Shown here: piece by piece, positions 37,546 to 46,001 of the stretch
Layout: each line of letters starts with the position of its first letter
Numbering within the stretch: position 1 is the stretch's first letter
From: Lachnospiraceae bacterium
GTDB taxonomy: Bacteria > Bacillota > Clostridia > Lachnospirales > Lachnospiraceae
DNA: 64,000 nt
NCBI GenBank assembly: GCA_017551165.1
Contig: JAFZMO010000010.1
Span: forward strand, 1-64,000
Reading direction: 5' to 3'
Position numbers and translations under genes: made by a program
Notes under the pieces: model-generated
The model's input: the letters and a program-made list of their open reading frames with translations, nothing else
Database searches by the model: none
What the model was told of the DNA's origin: nothing

Positions 37546-37588
37546 AAAAGGCCATCCCACCGACGATCCACGCCTTTGTGGGATGACC
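37546..37588 (-). promoter_or_regulatory. Possible ANTAR-type attenuator before amtB
   Basis: Between glnN and amtB the minus-strand RNA forms CCAC-AAAGGC-GUGG (37568-37581), a hexaloop with A1 and G4. The alternative is an 11-bp terminator stem, GGUCAUCCCAC with GUGGGAUGGCC (37550-37560 and 37578-37588), followed by four U. The P2 stem is short and no P1 hairpin is evident, so this is weaker than the other three leaders. Confidence 0.55.
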
Positions 37589-37620
37589 TTCTCGATATAT
37601 TCTTTTTCTTTGTCAGCCGA

Positions 37621-39720
37621 TCAATATACGCTGAACAGAAGCTTCCCGTAGCTCGGGAACGGCCAGCACTGTTCGCTCGAGAGCATCTCTGCCTCGTCCA
37701 CGTACTTGCGAAGCTCTGCCATCTTCGGAAGAACATCGTCGCGTACCGCCTCGGACGTTGCCTTGATGTCGTCGTACTTCTTGAGATCCGAAAGCGCTGC
37801 CTCGAGTGCCTCGACGTGCGTCAGGATGCCGTCCGTAAGCTCGGACAACCGCTCCATCGTCGAGATCTCGTAGTTGCACTGTACCTTGCTGCTCACCGAC
37901 TTCATCAGCGATGTCGCCTTGGCAAGGCTTCCGAGGTACTCCTCGATCGCCGGCAGATAGTTCTTGCGAACCATGTCGACCATCGTATGACCTTCGATGT
38001 TCACGGTCTTGCAGTAATTCTCCAGCATGATCTCACAGCGGGAATTCAGCTCGGACTCGGTAAATACCTTGTGTGCGATGAGCATGTCCTTGTTCTTCTT
38101 GTCCAAAAGATGCGGCATTGCATCCGCCGTCGTCTTGAGGTTGGACAGGCCTCTCACCTCGGTCGCTTCCTTCACCCACTCCTCGGAGTATCCGTTGCCG
38201 TTGAAGAGGATGCGCTCGTGCTTCGTGATCGTCTCCTTGATCAGATCGTGGATCGCCGCCTCGAAGTCCTGTGCCTGCTCAAGGCGATCCGCATACTGGC
38301 GAAGGCTCTCTGCCACCGCCGCGTTCAACATGATGTTGCAGCAGGCGATGCTGTTGGAAGAACCGAGCGAACGGAACTCGAACTTGTTTCCGGTAAATGC
38401 GAACGGCGATGTACGGTTGCGGTCCGTCGTGTCGCGGGAGATGTCCGGAAGGAGCGAAACACCTAGCTTCAGGACTTCCTTCTCCTTGCCGTAGTACGGC
38501 TTGTCCGACTTGATCGCATCGAGGATCGCGGTGAGCTCATCGCCGAGGAACACGGAGATGATCGCCGGCGGCGCCTCGTTCGCGCCGAGACGGTGGTCGT
38601 TGCCCGCCGTTGCAACGGAGAGTCTCAACAGATCCTGGTAATCATCGACGGCCTGGATGACCGCGCACAGGAATACGAGGAACTGTGCATTTTCATAAGG
38701 GGTGTCGCCGGGCGACAACAGGTTCATGCCCGTGTCGGTCGCCATGGACCAGTTGTTGTGCTTGCCGGAGCCGTTGACGCCTGCGAACGGCTTCTCGTGC
38801 AACAGACAAACCATTCCGTGCTTTCTCGCAACCTTCTGCATGATCTCCATCGTCAACTGGTTGTGGTCGGTTGCCACGTTGGTCGTGGAATAGATCGGTG
38901 CGAGCTCGTGCTGTGCGGGAGCAACCTCGTTGTGCTCGGTCTTGGCGAGAATACCAAGCTTCCAGAGCTCCTCGTTGAGGTCTTCCATGAACGCCGTGAC
39001 GCGGGGCTTGATCACGCCGAAGTAGTGATCGTCAAGCTCCTGTCCCTTCGGCGGCATCGCACCGAACAGCGTGCGGCCCGTGTATACAAGGTCAGGTCTC
39101 TTTAAGAACATCTGCTCGTCAACCAGGAAGTACTCCTGCTCCGGACCTACGCTCGTGCGAACGTATTTTGCGTCCTTGCCGAACAGCTTCAGGATTCGCT
39201 TTGCCTGGCGGTCAAGCGCCTGCATCGAGCGAAGCAGCGGCGTCTTCTTGTCGAGCGCGTCGCCCGAGTAAGAACAGAACGCGGTGGGAATGCAAAGGGT
39301 GTGATCCTTGATGAACGCGTAGGATGTCGGGTCCCATGCGGTGTAGCCTCTCGCCTCGAAGGTTGCGCGCAACCCGCCGGACGGGAAACTCGATGCATCC
39401 GGCTCGCCCTTGATGAGCTCCTTGCCGGAGAACTCCATGATCACGCCGCCGTCCGGGGACGGGGTGATGAAGCTGTCATGCTTCTCGGCCGTGATTCCGG
39501 TAAGCGGTTGGAACCAATGCGTAAAATGCGTTGCGCCCTTTTCTACCGCCCAGTTTCGCATCTCCAATGCAACCGCGTCGGCAACGGACGCCTCCAGCTT
39601 TGCATTTTCGTCGATTGTCTTGCGCAGCGAGCGATACACTTTCGCAGATAGCCGCGCCCGCATCTCGCGGTCGTCAAAAACCATCGAGCCAAACAGTTCG
39701 GGAACATTTTGCTTATCCAT
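37621..39720 (-). CDS. glnN: Glutamine synthetase type III
   Basis: 699 residues, the length of the GSIII family of Bacteroidetes, Clostridia and cyanobacteria. GSIII-specific N-terminal [16 protein letters not shown], then [47 protein letters not shown], and [21 protein letters not shown] are present. It makes glutamine from glutamate and ammonia. Its leader has its own promoter and ANTAR-type hairpin. amtB follows after 92 bp, pairing ammonium import with assimilation. AAGGAGG precedes the ATG. Confidence 0.96.
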   Translation of the reverse strand: MDKQNVPELFGSMVFDDREMRARLSAKVYRSLRKTIDENAKLEASVADAVALEMRNWAVEKGATHFTHWFQPLTGITAEKHDSFITPSPDGGVIMEFSGKELIKGEPDASSFPSGGLRATFEARGYTAWDPTSYAFIKDHTLCIPTAFCSYSGDALDKKTPLLRSMQALDRQAKRILKLFGKDAKYVRTSVGPEQEYFLVDEQMFLKRPDLVYTGRTLFGAMPPKGQELDDHYFGVIKPRVTAFMEDLNEELWKLGILAKTEHNEVAPAQHELAPIYSTTNVATDHNQLTMEIMQKVARKHGMVCLLHEKPFAGVNGSGKHNNWSMATDTGMNLLSPGDTPYENAQFLVFLCAVIQAVDDYQDLLRLSVATAGNDHRLGANEAPPAIISVFLGDELTAILDAIKSDKPYYGKEKEVLKLGVSLLPDISRDTTDRNRTSPFAFTGNKFEFRSLGSSNSIACCNIMLNAAVAESLRQYADRLEQAQDFEAAIHDLIKETITKHERILFNGNGYSEEWVKEATEVRGLSNLKTTADAMPHLLDKKNKDMLIAHKVFTESELNSRCEIMLENYCKTVNIEGHTMVDMVRKNYLPAIEEYLGSLAKATSLMKSVSSKVQCNYEISTMERLSELTDGILTHVEALEAALSDLKKYDDIKATSEAVRDDVLPKMAELRKYVDEAEMLSSEQCWPFPSYGKLLFSVY

Positions 39721-39740
39721 AACAGCCTCCTTTTTATTCT

Positions 39741-39766
39741 TCCGGCAGCCGTCTTTATGACCGCCG
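39741..39766 (-). other. Stable GC-rich hairpin between glnN attenuator and its ribosome site
   Basis: On the minus strand CGGCGGCGGUC and GACGGCUGCCG pair with one mismatch around a short AUAAA loop. It follows the terminator and has no T-run. It could protect the readthrough mRNA or affect translation. Confidence 0.5.
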
Positions 39767-39786
39767 CCGTGTGGTTTCGGAAAAAC

Positions 39787-39829
39787 AAAAAAGGCGCCTC
39801 GGAGGAACTCTCCAAGACGCCGTTGTCTT
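39787..39829 (-). promoter_or_regulatory. ANTAR-type antiterminator/terminator in glnN leader
   Basis: Hairpin AAGAC-AACGGC-GUCUU (39814-39829) has a hexaloop with A1 and G4. Its 3' half overlaps the 5' arm of a 12-bp terminator (39793-39821) followed by TTTTTTGTTTTT. It starts within about 10 nt of the expected transcription start, so a 5' P1 hairpin as in gltB is not present. Confidence 0.75.
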
Positions 39830-39840
39830 TATGATTCCGC

Positions 39841-39869
39841 ATTGTACTGCACATCGTTCGCAGTGTCAA
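39841..39869 (-). promoter_or_regulatory. Promoter of glnN
   Basis: TTGACA (39864-39869) and TACAAT (39841-39846) on the minus strand with 17-bp spacing. Confidence 0.85.
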
Positions 39870-39899
39870 GCACTTTTTTTCAATTTTTCGAAAAATGTT

Positions 39900-41552
39900 T
39901 CAAACGCCGCTCGCGCCGTAGTTTGCGAGGACTCGCGCGGACGGATCGTTCACGTTGCAGCCCTCCCAGGACTTGTTCGGCATCCAGAAGTCGTCGACCA
40001 TCGCCGACTGGCCGGGATAGTATTTTTCGAAGATCTCGCGGTACATGAGCGACTCCTTCGTGAACGGCTTTGCATGCTCGTAGCGCGCCGTCCTCTTTGC
40101 GAACTCCTCGTCGGTGTAGCGGGCCTCCGCCATCTCGGTGAGGTCGTCCCTAAGCGAGTGTCCGACCGCATCGGAAAATGCCGCTTTCTCGCGCCACAGA
40201 ATGCTCTCCGGGATCAGCGCGTCCTTCTCGAACGCCTTGCGAAGAAGATACTTGCCCTTGTTGTAGCGGTTCATCTTGAGCTCGGGGTTGATCGACATAC
40301 AGTACTCGACGAAGTCGAGGTCGCCGAACGGCACTCTCGCCTCCAGCGAGTTCACGCTGATGCAGCGGTCCGCGCGGAGCACGTCGTACATGTGGATCTC
40401 GCGGATGCGCTTCTCTGCCTCCGCCTGGAACTCCGCAGCGCTCGGCGCAAAATCGGTGTATTTGTATCCGAAGATCTCATCCGAGATCTCACCGGTCAGG
40501 ATCACGCGAAGGTCCGACTCGCGATGGATCGCGCGGCACACGAGATACATGCCGACCGAGGCGCGGATCGTGGTGATGTCGTACGTGCCGAGGGCCTCGA
40601 TGACTGTCTCCACGGCGTTGCAGACATCCTCCTTCGTGATGATGACCTCATGATGGTTCGAGTGAATGTAGTCCGCCACCTCACGGGCGTACTTTAAGTC
40701 GATGGCATCGATGTCCATACCGATGGCGTACGTCTCCAGCGGCTTGTCCGTGATGCTCGCGGCGATGCCGCACACAAGCGAGGAGTCAAGTCCGCCCGAG
40801 AGCAGGAAGCCGACCGGCGTGTCCGAGTCCATGCGCTTGGTGACGCCGGCGATCAGACGCTCGCGGATGCCCTCCGTCACGTCCTCCGGCACCTCGCCGT
40901 GGAACTCTTTCACATCCGACATGTCGCGGTAGCAGACAAACTCTCCGTCCGCAAAATAGTGTCCGGGTGGGAACGGGCGCACCTCCGAGACGACCCCGAT
41001 CAGGTTCTTCGGCTCGGACGCAAACACATACGTACCCTTCTCCGTAATCCCGTAATAGAGCGGGCGGATACCGATCGGATCGCGCGCCGCGATGTACGCA
41101 TCCTTCTTGCGGTCGTACAGGATCATCGCAAACTCCGCGTCGAGCTCCTTGAACATCTCGACGCCGAACTCGCGGTAGAGATACCCGAGCATCTCGCAGT
41201 CCGACTCGCTGCGGAAGAGATACCCCTTCTTCTGCAGCTTCTCCTTCTGTGCGCGGAATCCGTAGATCTCGCCGTTGCACACGACAGCCGCGTCACAGTC
41301 TGCGGGGAACTCCGTTCCGGTCTCCTCCTCCGCAAGCTTCCACACCGGCTCCGTGTCCTTACCGGCATATAAAAACGGCTGCATTCCCGCATCGCCCGGG
41401 CCCATGATCGACAGGCGGTTGAACCCGAGCCATCCGTTGCCGGTATTCACGATCCGGCTCGCATCCGGTCCGCGGGACTGCGTCTTTGCAAGCATTTCCC
41501 GCACCTTACGATATTCGAATTCCTCACCGCAAACACCTAGTATTGAACACAT
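39900..41552 (-). CDS. asnB: Asparagine synthase (glutamine-hydrolysing)
   Basis: 550 residues. The N-terminus MCSILGVCGEE places catalytic Cys2 after Met removal; the start is 41552 with GGAGGTAG upstream. Class II amidotransferase residues (SRGPDASRI, VVCNGEIYGF) precede the synthetase ATP loop GFLLSGGLDSSLVCGIA and GYKYTDFAP. Converts aspartate to asparagine using glutamine. The leader contains a terminator and an ANTAR-type hairpin under a separate promoter. It is the first gene of the nitrogen cluster in transcription order. Confidence 0.96.
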   Translation of the reverse strand: MCSILGVCGEEFEYRKVREMLAKTQSRGPDASRIVNTGNGWLGFNRLSIMGPGDAGMQPFLYAGKDTEPVWKLAEEETGTEFPADCDAAVVCNGEIYGFRAQKEKLQKKGYLFRSESDCEMLGYLYREFGVEMFKELDAEFAMILYDRKKDAYIAARDPIGIRPLYYGITEKGTYVFASEPKNLIGVVSEVRPFPPGHYFADGEFVCYRDMSDVKEFHGEVPEDVTEGIRERLIAGVTKRMDSDTPVGFLLSGGLDSSLVCGIAASITDKPLETYAIGMDIDAIDLKYAREVADYIHSNHHEVIITKEDVCNAVETVIEALGTYDITTIRASVGMYLVCRAIHRESDLRVILTGEISDEIFGYKYTDFAPSAAEFQAEAEKRIREIHMYDVLRADRCISVNSLEARVPFGDLDFVEYCMSINPELKMNRYNKGKYLLRKAFEKDALIPESILWREKAAFSDAVGHSLRDDLTEMAEARYTDEEFAKRTARYEHAKPFTKESLMYREIFEKYYPGQSAMVDDFWMPNKSWEGCNVNDPSARVLANYGASGV

Positions 41553-41572
41553 ACCGACTACCTCCGATACGC

Positions 41573-41615
41573 AAAAAGGCGCCTCGGAGGGTATTCTCCA
41601 AGACGCCATTGCCTT
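41573..41615 (-). promoter_or_regulatory. ANTAR-type antiterminator/terminator in asnB leader
   Basis: Hairpin AAGGC-AAUGGC-GUCUU (41600-41615) has hexaloop AAUGGC, identical to P2 of gltB. It overlaps the 5' arm of a terminator (41578-41607) that is nearly identical in sequence to the glnN terminator (GGCGUCUUGGAG / CUCCGAGGCGCC), followed by five U. Confidence 0.78.
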
Positions 41616-41627
41616 TTCTATTTTCGT

Positions 41628-41656
41628 ACTGTACATCCGACCTCGCCGTTTGTCAA
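41628..41656 (-). promoter_or_regulatory. Promoter of asnB
   Basis: TTGACA (41651-41656) and TACAGT (41628-41633) are 17 bp apart on the minus strand. The TGA in the -35 hexamer is the stop codon of the upstream P-type ATPase. Confidence 0.82.
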
Positions 41657-43551
41657 GCACATTTTTTGTGACAGGGGACCCGCAGGCAGCGGATCGCGTT
41701 GAGCACTGCAAGGATCATGACGCCGACGTCCGCGAAGATCGCGGCCCACATGTCGGCGATACCGAGAGCACCGAGGATCAGGCAGCCGAATTTGACGATG
41801 AGCGCGAATGCGATGTTCTGGTACACGATGCGGATGCATTTGCGGCTGATGCCGACCGCCTTCGCGATCTGTAACGGATCGTCGTCCATCAGCACGATGT
41901 CGGCCGCCTCGATGGCCGCGTCGCTTCCCATCGCGCCCATGGCGATGCCGATGTCCGCACGGCTCAGTACCGGCGCGTCGTTGATGCCGTCACCGACGAA
42001 CGCGACGATCTCGCGCTCGGATTTCTTCGCGAGGATCTCCTCGACATGTGTCACCTTGTCCGCCGGCAGAAGCTCGCTGCGGACCTCGTCCACGCCGAGC
42101 GATGCGGCGACCTCCTCCGCCACGCGTTTGCTGTCGCCGGTCAGCATGACCGTCCTCGCAACGCCGCTTCTGCGGAGCGCGCCGAGCGCCTCCTTCGCGT
42201 GCGGCTTGACCACGTCCGAAAGGAGGATGTGGCCTGCGTACACGCCGTCGATCCCGACGTGGATCACGGTGCCGGTGCTGTGGCAGTCGCAGTATTCCAT
42301 ATTCAGCCGCTCCATCAGCTTGGCGTTGCCCGCGGCAACCGCCACGCCGTCGACCTTCGCGATGATCCCGTGTCCGCCGATCTCCTCGATGTCGCTCACG
42401 CGGCTCCGGTCGATCTCCTTCCCGTACGCCCTCTGCAGGCTCAGGCTGATCGGATGCGACGACGCGCACTCCGCGAGCGCCGCATACTCGAGGATCTTCT
42501 TCTCCTCAAGCTCGTTATGATGCACGCCGACAACCTCGAACACGCCCTTCGTGAGCGTTCCGGTCTTGTCGAACACAACGTATTTGGTCTGTGCGAGCAG
42601 CTCCAGATAGTTGGAGCCCTTGATCAGGATACCCTCGCGGCTCGCCCCGCCGATGCCGGCGAAGAACGACAGCGGGATGCTGATGACCAATGCGCACGGG
42701 CAGCTGATCACGAGAAATGTGAGCGCCCGGTAGATCCAGGTTCCGAAGTTCGCCGCGTTCCCGAGGAAAATGAGATTCACAAGCGGAGGCAGCACCGCCA
42801 GCGCGAGCGCCAGATAGCACACCGCAGGCGTGTACACACGTGCGAACCGGGAGATGAAGTTCTCCGAGCGCGACTTGCGGGAGCTCGCATTTTCCACAAG
42901 CTCGAGGATCTTGGAGACCGTGGAATCGCCGAACTCCTTCGTCGTGCGGATCCGCAATACTCCGTTTTCGTTGATGCAGCCGCTGATGATCTCGTCGCCC
43001 TCCGCAACCTCGCGCGGCGCGCTCTCACCGGTCAAAGCGCTTGTGTTGAGGCTCGAACGACCCTCCGCCACAATGCCGTCGATCGGTACCTTCTCACCGG
43101 GCTGTACGACGATGATGCTCCCCACCGGCACCTCGTCCGGTGAGACTCTCTCGAGCTTTCCGTCCGTCTCAACGTTGGCGTAATCCGGCCGGATGTCCAT
43201 GAGCGCCGCGATGTTCCGGCGGCTCTTGCCGACCGCGTAGCTCTGGAACAGCTCTCCGATCTGGTAGAACAGCAGGACGGCGATCGCCTCGTTGTAATCT
43301 CCGCTCCGCTCGTAGATCGCAAGCGCGAACGCGCCGACGGTCGCCACCGCCATCAGAAAATTCTCGTCAAATACGCGGCGGTTGAGGATTCCCTTGCCCG
43401 CCTTGCGAAGGATGTCGTACCCGATGATCAGATATACTCCGAAAAATGCGACGAACCGCGGGATCCCCTTGACCGGGATGAACTGCAGCGCGATCAGCAG
43501 CACGGCTGCGATCACGATCCGCGCTAACATTTTCTTTTGCTTTCGACTCAT
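41653..43551 (-). CDS. Zn/Cd-type P1B ATPase without N-terminal HMA domain
   Basis: 632 residues. Actuator TGES, metal-site CPC in ISCPCALVIS, phosphorylation DKTGTLTKG, HP motif SSHPIS, hinge GDGINDAPVL, and C-terminal FADVGVMILAVLNAIR of the Zn/Cd/Pb subgroup. The cytoplasmic HMA domain common in CadA/ZntA is absent, and a separate 72-residue HMA protein is encoded just upstream. The tail ends VPCHKKCA, a Cys/His cluster that may bind metal. GGAGGTGT precedes the ATG. Exports Zn2+/Cd2+ by family inference. Confidence 0.92.
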   Translation of the reverse strand: MSRKQKKMLARIVIAAVLLIALQFIPVKGIPRFVAFFGVYLIIGYDILRKAGKGILNRRVFDENFLMAVATVGAFALAIYERSGDYNEAIAVLLFYQIGELFQSYAVGKSRRNIAALMDIRPDYANVETDGKLERVSPDEVPVGSIIVVQPGEKVPIDGIVAEGRSSLNTSALTGESAPREVAEGDEIISGCINENGVLRIRTTKEFGDSTVSKILELVENASSRKSRSENFISRFARVYTPAVCYLALALAVLPPLVNLIFLGNAANFGTWIYRALTFLVISCPCALVISIPLSFFAGIGGASREGILIKGSNYLELLAQTKYVVFDKTGTLTKGVFEVVGVHHNELEEKKILEYAALAECASSHPISLSLQRAYGKEIDRSRVSDIEEIGGHGIIAKVDGVAVAAGNAKLMERLNMEYCDCHSTGTVIHVGIDGVYAGHILLSDVVKPHAKEALGALRRSGVARTVMLTGDSKRVAEEVAASLGVDEVRSELLPADKVTHVEEILAKKSEREIVAFVGDGINDAPVLSRADIGIAMGAMGSDAAIEAADIVLMDDDPLQIAKAVGISRKCIRIVYQNIAFALIVKFGCLILGALGIADMWAAIFADVGVMILAVLNAIRCLRVPCHKKCA

Positions 43552-43626
43552 ACGACACCTCCTCCGTCACCCGACGGATGTAAACTCAGTACCTGAAGAG
43601 ATTTCTCATCTCGTTTGATCCCTCGA

Positions 43627-43845
43627 TCAGAACTCGATCTCGCAGTCCGGCTCAACCTTGCGGCACGCCTTCAGCACGTCCTTCATGACCTTCTTCGGAT
43701 CCGCGCCCTCCTCGAACACGACGTCCATCTTGAGCGCCATGAAATTCACGTTGGCCGATGCGACGCCCGCGGTCTTGTTCGCCGCTTCCTCCATCAGGTT
43801 CGCGCAGTTTGCGCAGTCAACTTCGATCTTATATGTTTTCTTCAT
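43627..43845 (-). CDS. Heavy-metal-associated (HMA) domain protein
   Basis: 72 residues, a complete ferredoxin-like HMA fold. The metal loop is DCANCANLMEEA (CxxC), followed by VNFMALKMDVVFEE. Probably a soluble metallochaperone or detached domain that feeds the P-type ATPase 75 bp downstream. It is the first gene after a divergent promoter region shared with the ArsR-AraC regulator. GGAGGTGC precedes the ATG. Confidence 0.9.
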   Translation of the reverse strand: MKKTYKIEVDCANCANLMEEAANKTAGVASANVNFMALKMDVVFEEGADPKKVMKDVLKACRKVEPDCEIEF

Positions 43846-43870
43846 GGTGAAGCACCTCCGTTTTTTCTAT

Positions 43871-43899
43871 ACTGTATTTTACGAATTGACAACTGTCAA
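43871..43899 (-). promoter_or_regulatory. Promoter and palindromic operator of the HMA/P-ATPase genes
   Basis: On the minus strand TTGACA (43894-43899) and TACAGT (43871-43876) are 17 bp apart. A perfect palindrome TTGACA-AC-TGTCAA (43886-43899) covers the -35 box, a plausible repressor site for the divergent ArsR-type regulator. Confidence 0.72.
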
Positions 43900-43968
43900 T
43901 ATGTTTGGACAAATGCCGTCTTTGCGGGATATTTCTATTTCCGAATGGAACATTTTTCGTGGGATTTC

Positions 43969-43998
43969 TTGTGTTTTTGTTGTCCGAATGGTATAATT
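43969..43998 (+). promoter_or_regulatory. Candidate promoter of the ArsR-AraC gene
   Basis: TTGTGT (43969-43974) and TATAAT (43993-43998) with 18-bp spacing. Direct repeats of CCGAATGG lie at 43941 and 43985, and a TTGACA half-site at 44002-44007 just downstream, possible sites for this two-domain regulator. Confidence 0.55.
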
Positions 43999-44044
43999 TG
44001 TTGACAGAATGGCAGAATTGTTCGCCATGAGAAAGGAGCGTACC

Positions 44045-44752
44045 ATGATCCATCAACTCCCGCACCACCACGGAACGCTGACCGAGCGGCTTCGGATCCA
44101 GATGCCGCAGGAGGCCGGCTTCGACGCCGCGTCCGATATCTTCAAGGCAATGAGCGACGGCAAACGCCTGCAGATCTTCTGGCTGCTGTGCCATTGCGAA
44201 GAGTGTGTGTTCAACATCGCCACGCTCCTCTCGATGAACGCATCAACGGTCTCACACCACTTAAAGCAACTGAAAGCCGAGGGGTTCGTCGCGAGCCGCC
44301 GCGTCGGCAAGGAGGTCATCTACACGGTCGTCAAGACGCCGAAGACCGAGATCCTGCACGAGCTTGCGGAGGCCCTGATCGAGACGGCCTGCCCGACCCG
44401 TGAGGTCTTCGAGGAATGCCGTGAGTACGACTCGCAGCTCTCCGTCGTGAATGCAGTGCATGACGAGCTCGTCTCCGACATTACAAAGCACTCCACCATC
44501 GACGAGCTGGCGCAGCGCTTTCACATCAATGCAACGACTCTGAAAATGGAATTCAAACGCGTCTTCGGCATGCCGATCGCGGCCTACATGAAGGACTACC
44601 GCATCCGGCGCGCCAAGGAGCTTCTCACCGGCACCGACATGCCGATCGCCGAGATCGCCCACGAGGTCGGCTACGAGAACCAGAGCAAGTTCACGCAGGC
44701 CTTCAAGAGCGTCACCGGCACACTTCCGAAGGAATACCGCAAGCTGACGTAA
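44045..44752 (+). CDS. ArsR-AraC fusion metalloregulator
   Basis: 235 residues. The N-terminus is His-rich (MIHQLPHHHG). An ArsR/SmtB winged helix (residues ~28-110) contains LLCHCEECVFNIATLLSMNASTVSHHLKQLKAEGFV, with CHCEEC at the usual metal-sensing position. A C-terminal AraC double HTH (~150-235; TIDELAQRFHINATTLKMEFKRVFG, EIAHEVGYENQSKFTQAFKSVTG) follows. Start 44045 is chosen for AAGGAGCG upstream. It is divergent from the HMA/P-ATPase genes and likely controls them by metal. Combined ArsR and AraC readers in one chain are uncommon. Confidence 0.88.
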   Translation: MIHQLPHHHGTLTERLRIQMPQEAGFDAASDIFKAMSDGKRLQIFWLLCHCEECVFNIATLLSMNASTVSHHLKQLKAEGFVASRRVGKEVIYTVVKTPKTEILHELAEALIETACPTREVFEECREYDSQLSVVNAVHDELVSDITKHSTIDELAQRFHINATTLKMEFKRVFGMPIAAYMKDYRIRRAKELLTGTDMPIAEIAHEVGYENQSKFTQAFKSVTGTLPKEYRKLT

Positions 44753-44760
44753 CAATATAC

Positions 44761-44800
44761 GGCACGAAAAAGCCCCCAAGACGGGGGCTTTTTCCGTGCC
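44761..44800. terminator. Bidirectional terminator
   Basis: A long stem, GGCACG-AAAAAGCCCCC with GGGGGCTTTTT-CCGTGCC around AAGAC. T-runs occur on both strands, serving the convergent ArsR-AraC gene (+) and hydE (-). Confidence 0.88.
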
Positions 44801-44830
44801 GTCAAAGCGATATTTCATCAGTTCCTTTGT

Positions 44831-45886
44831 TTACGCAAAATCCGGATGATCGCCGCGGCTGTCCGCCACGCGGTAGCCGATCCGCTCGATGCGGTTTCGC
44901 AGGCACACATTGCACTCCGCCGCCTCCTCGCCGGTGCAGATCTTGCCGTCATAGAGGAGATATTTTCCGCGGACGGAAACCGGGGAAAGATTCGGCATCA
45001 GTACGTTCGCGCCCGCCAGGATCCCCTTCTCACGCCCGAGCGCGTCGGCGGTCCCGAGCGCCGTGGTCGCCGGAAGCAGCACCTTCGGGAACATCAGCCG
45101 AAGGATCGCCAGCAGCCGGAGCGTCGTCTCTACGCTACCGTTTGGTTCATCGCGAAACGGCGTGTCCTTGTGTGCGAGGAACGGCCCGATGCCGATCATG
45201 TGCGGCTGCAGCTCCTGCATGAACACAAGATCCTCGCAGATGGTGTCGATCGTCTGGAACGGCGAGCCGACCATGATGCCGCAGCCGACCTGGTAACCGA
45301 TCGCCTTCAGGTCGCGCAGGCACTGCTTGCGGTACGCGCCCGACATCACCGCCGGATGCAGCTTCGCATAGTGCTCCTCGTCTGCTGTCTCGTGCCGCAG
45401 AAGATACCGGTCCGCGCCGGCGTCATAATACTTCTTGTAGCTTTCGTACGATTTTTCGCCGATGGAGAGCGTGACGGCGCAGTCCGGGTGGCGCTCCTTG
45501 ATCGCTCGCACGATCGAGCACACGCGCTCGTCCGTGTAATACGGATCCTCACCGCCCTGCAGCACGAACGTCCGAAACCCAAGCTCCGCGCCGCTGTCAC
45601 AGCACGAGAGGATCTCCTCCTCTGTCAGGCGATACCGCTCCGCCGCGCGGTTTCCGCAGCGGATCCCGCAGTAGTAGCAATCGTTCTTGCAATAGTTGGT
45701 AAATTCAACAAGACCGCGAAGATACACCTGCTTGTGAAACACAGTCTCCGCGGTCTCTCTCGCCGCCGCAAAGAGATACTCCTCATCCCTGGAGCTTGCC
45801 TGCCCCAACAGGCACGCGAGCTGCTCCCTCGTGATGCTTCTCTCCCGCCGAACGGCGTCTGCTGTCTTTTTATATTCATCCGACAT
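44831..45886 (-). CDS. hydE: [FeFe]-hydrogenase maturation radical SAM enzyme HydE
   Basis: 351 residues. The radical SAM cluster motif is NYCKNDCYYCGIRCGN (CxxxCxxC), with YRLTEEEI, LQGGEDPYYTDE and VGSPFQTIDTICEDL following, all typical of HydE. It helps build the diiron subcluster of [FeFe] hydrogenase with HydF and HydG, neither of which is in the window. The start at 45886 (MSDEYKK) has GGAAGGA upstream. Its presence implies hydrogen metabolism. Confidence 0.9.
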   Translation of the reverse strand: MSDEYKKTADAVRRERSITREQLACLLGQASSRDEEYLFAAARETAETVFHKQVYLRGLVEFTNYCKNDCYYCGIRCGNRAAERYRLTEEEILSCCDSGAELGFRTFVLQGGEDPYYTDERVCSIVRAIKERHPDCAVTLSIGEKSYESYKKYYDAGADRYLLRHETADEEHYAKLHPAVMSGAYRKQCLRDLKAIGYQVGCGIMVGSPFQTIDTICEDLVFMQELQPHMIGIGPFLAHKDTPFRDEPNGSVETTLRLLAILRLMFPKVLLPATTALGTADALGREKGILAGANVLMPNLSPVSVRGKYLLYDGKICTGEEAAECNVCLRNRIERIGYRVADSRGDHPDFA

Positions 45887-45971
45887 GTCGTCAATCCTTC
45901 CGCATTTCCGGGCGGTCTGCCGCCTTGCGCCCATTATATCGCAGGCGTCACGCGCGGTCAATCCGGAAAGA

Positions 45972-46001
45972 GGTGACATGGGGACGATTCTTTTGTCAAC
46001 C
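45972..46001. repeat. Dispersed palindromic repeat, inverted degenerate copy
   Basis: Reads GGTGACATGGGGACGATTC then TTTTGTCAACC, the reverse orientation of copies at 18871 and 47254, with several substitutions. The stop codon of the MetE-like gene (TGA at 45996-45998) is supplied by the repeat arm. Confidence 0.75.

Noticed and set aside
34143..41615. Glutamine riboswitch (glnA or downstream-peptide motif) in the nitrogen leaders
   Set aside because: The leaders are simple hairpins overlapping terminators with A1/G4 hexaloops, not the three-way junction of those riboswitches; ANTAR control explains them better.
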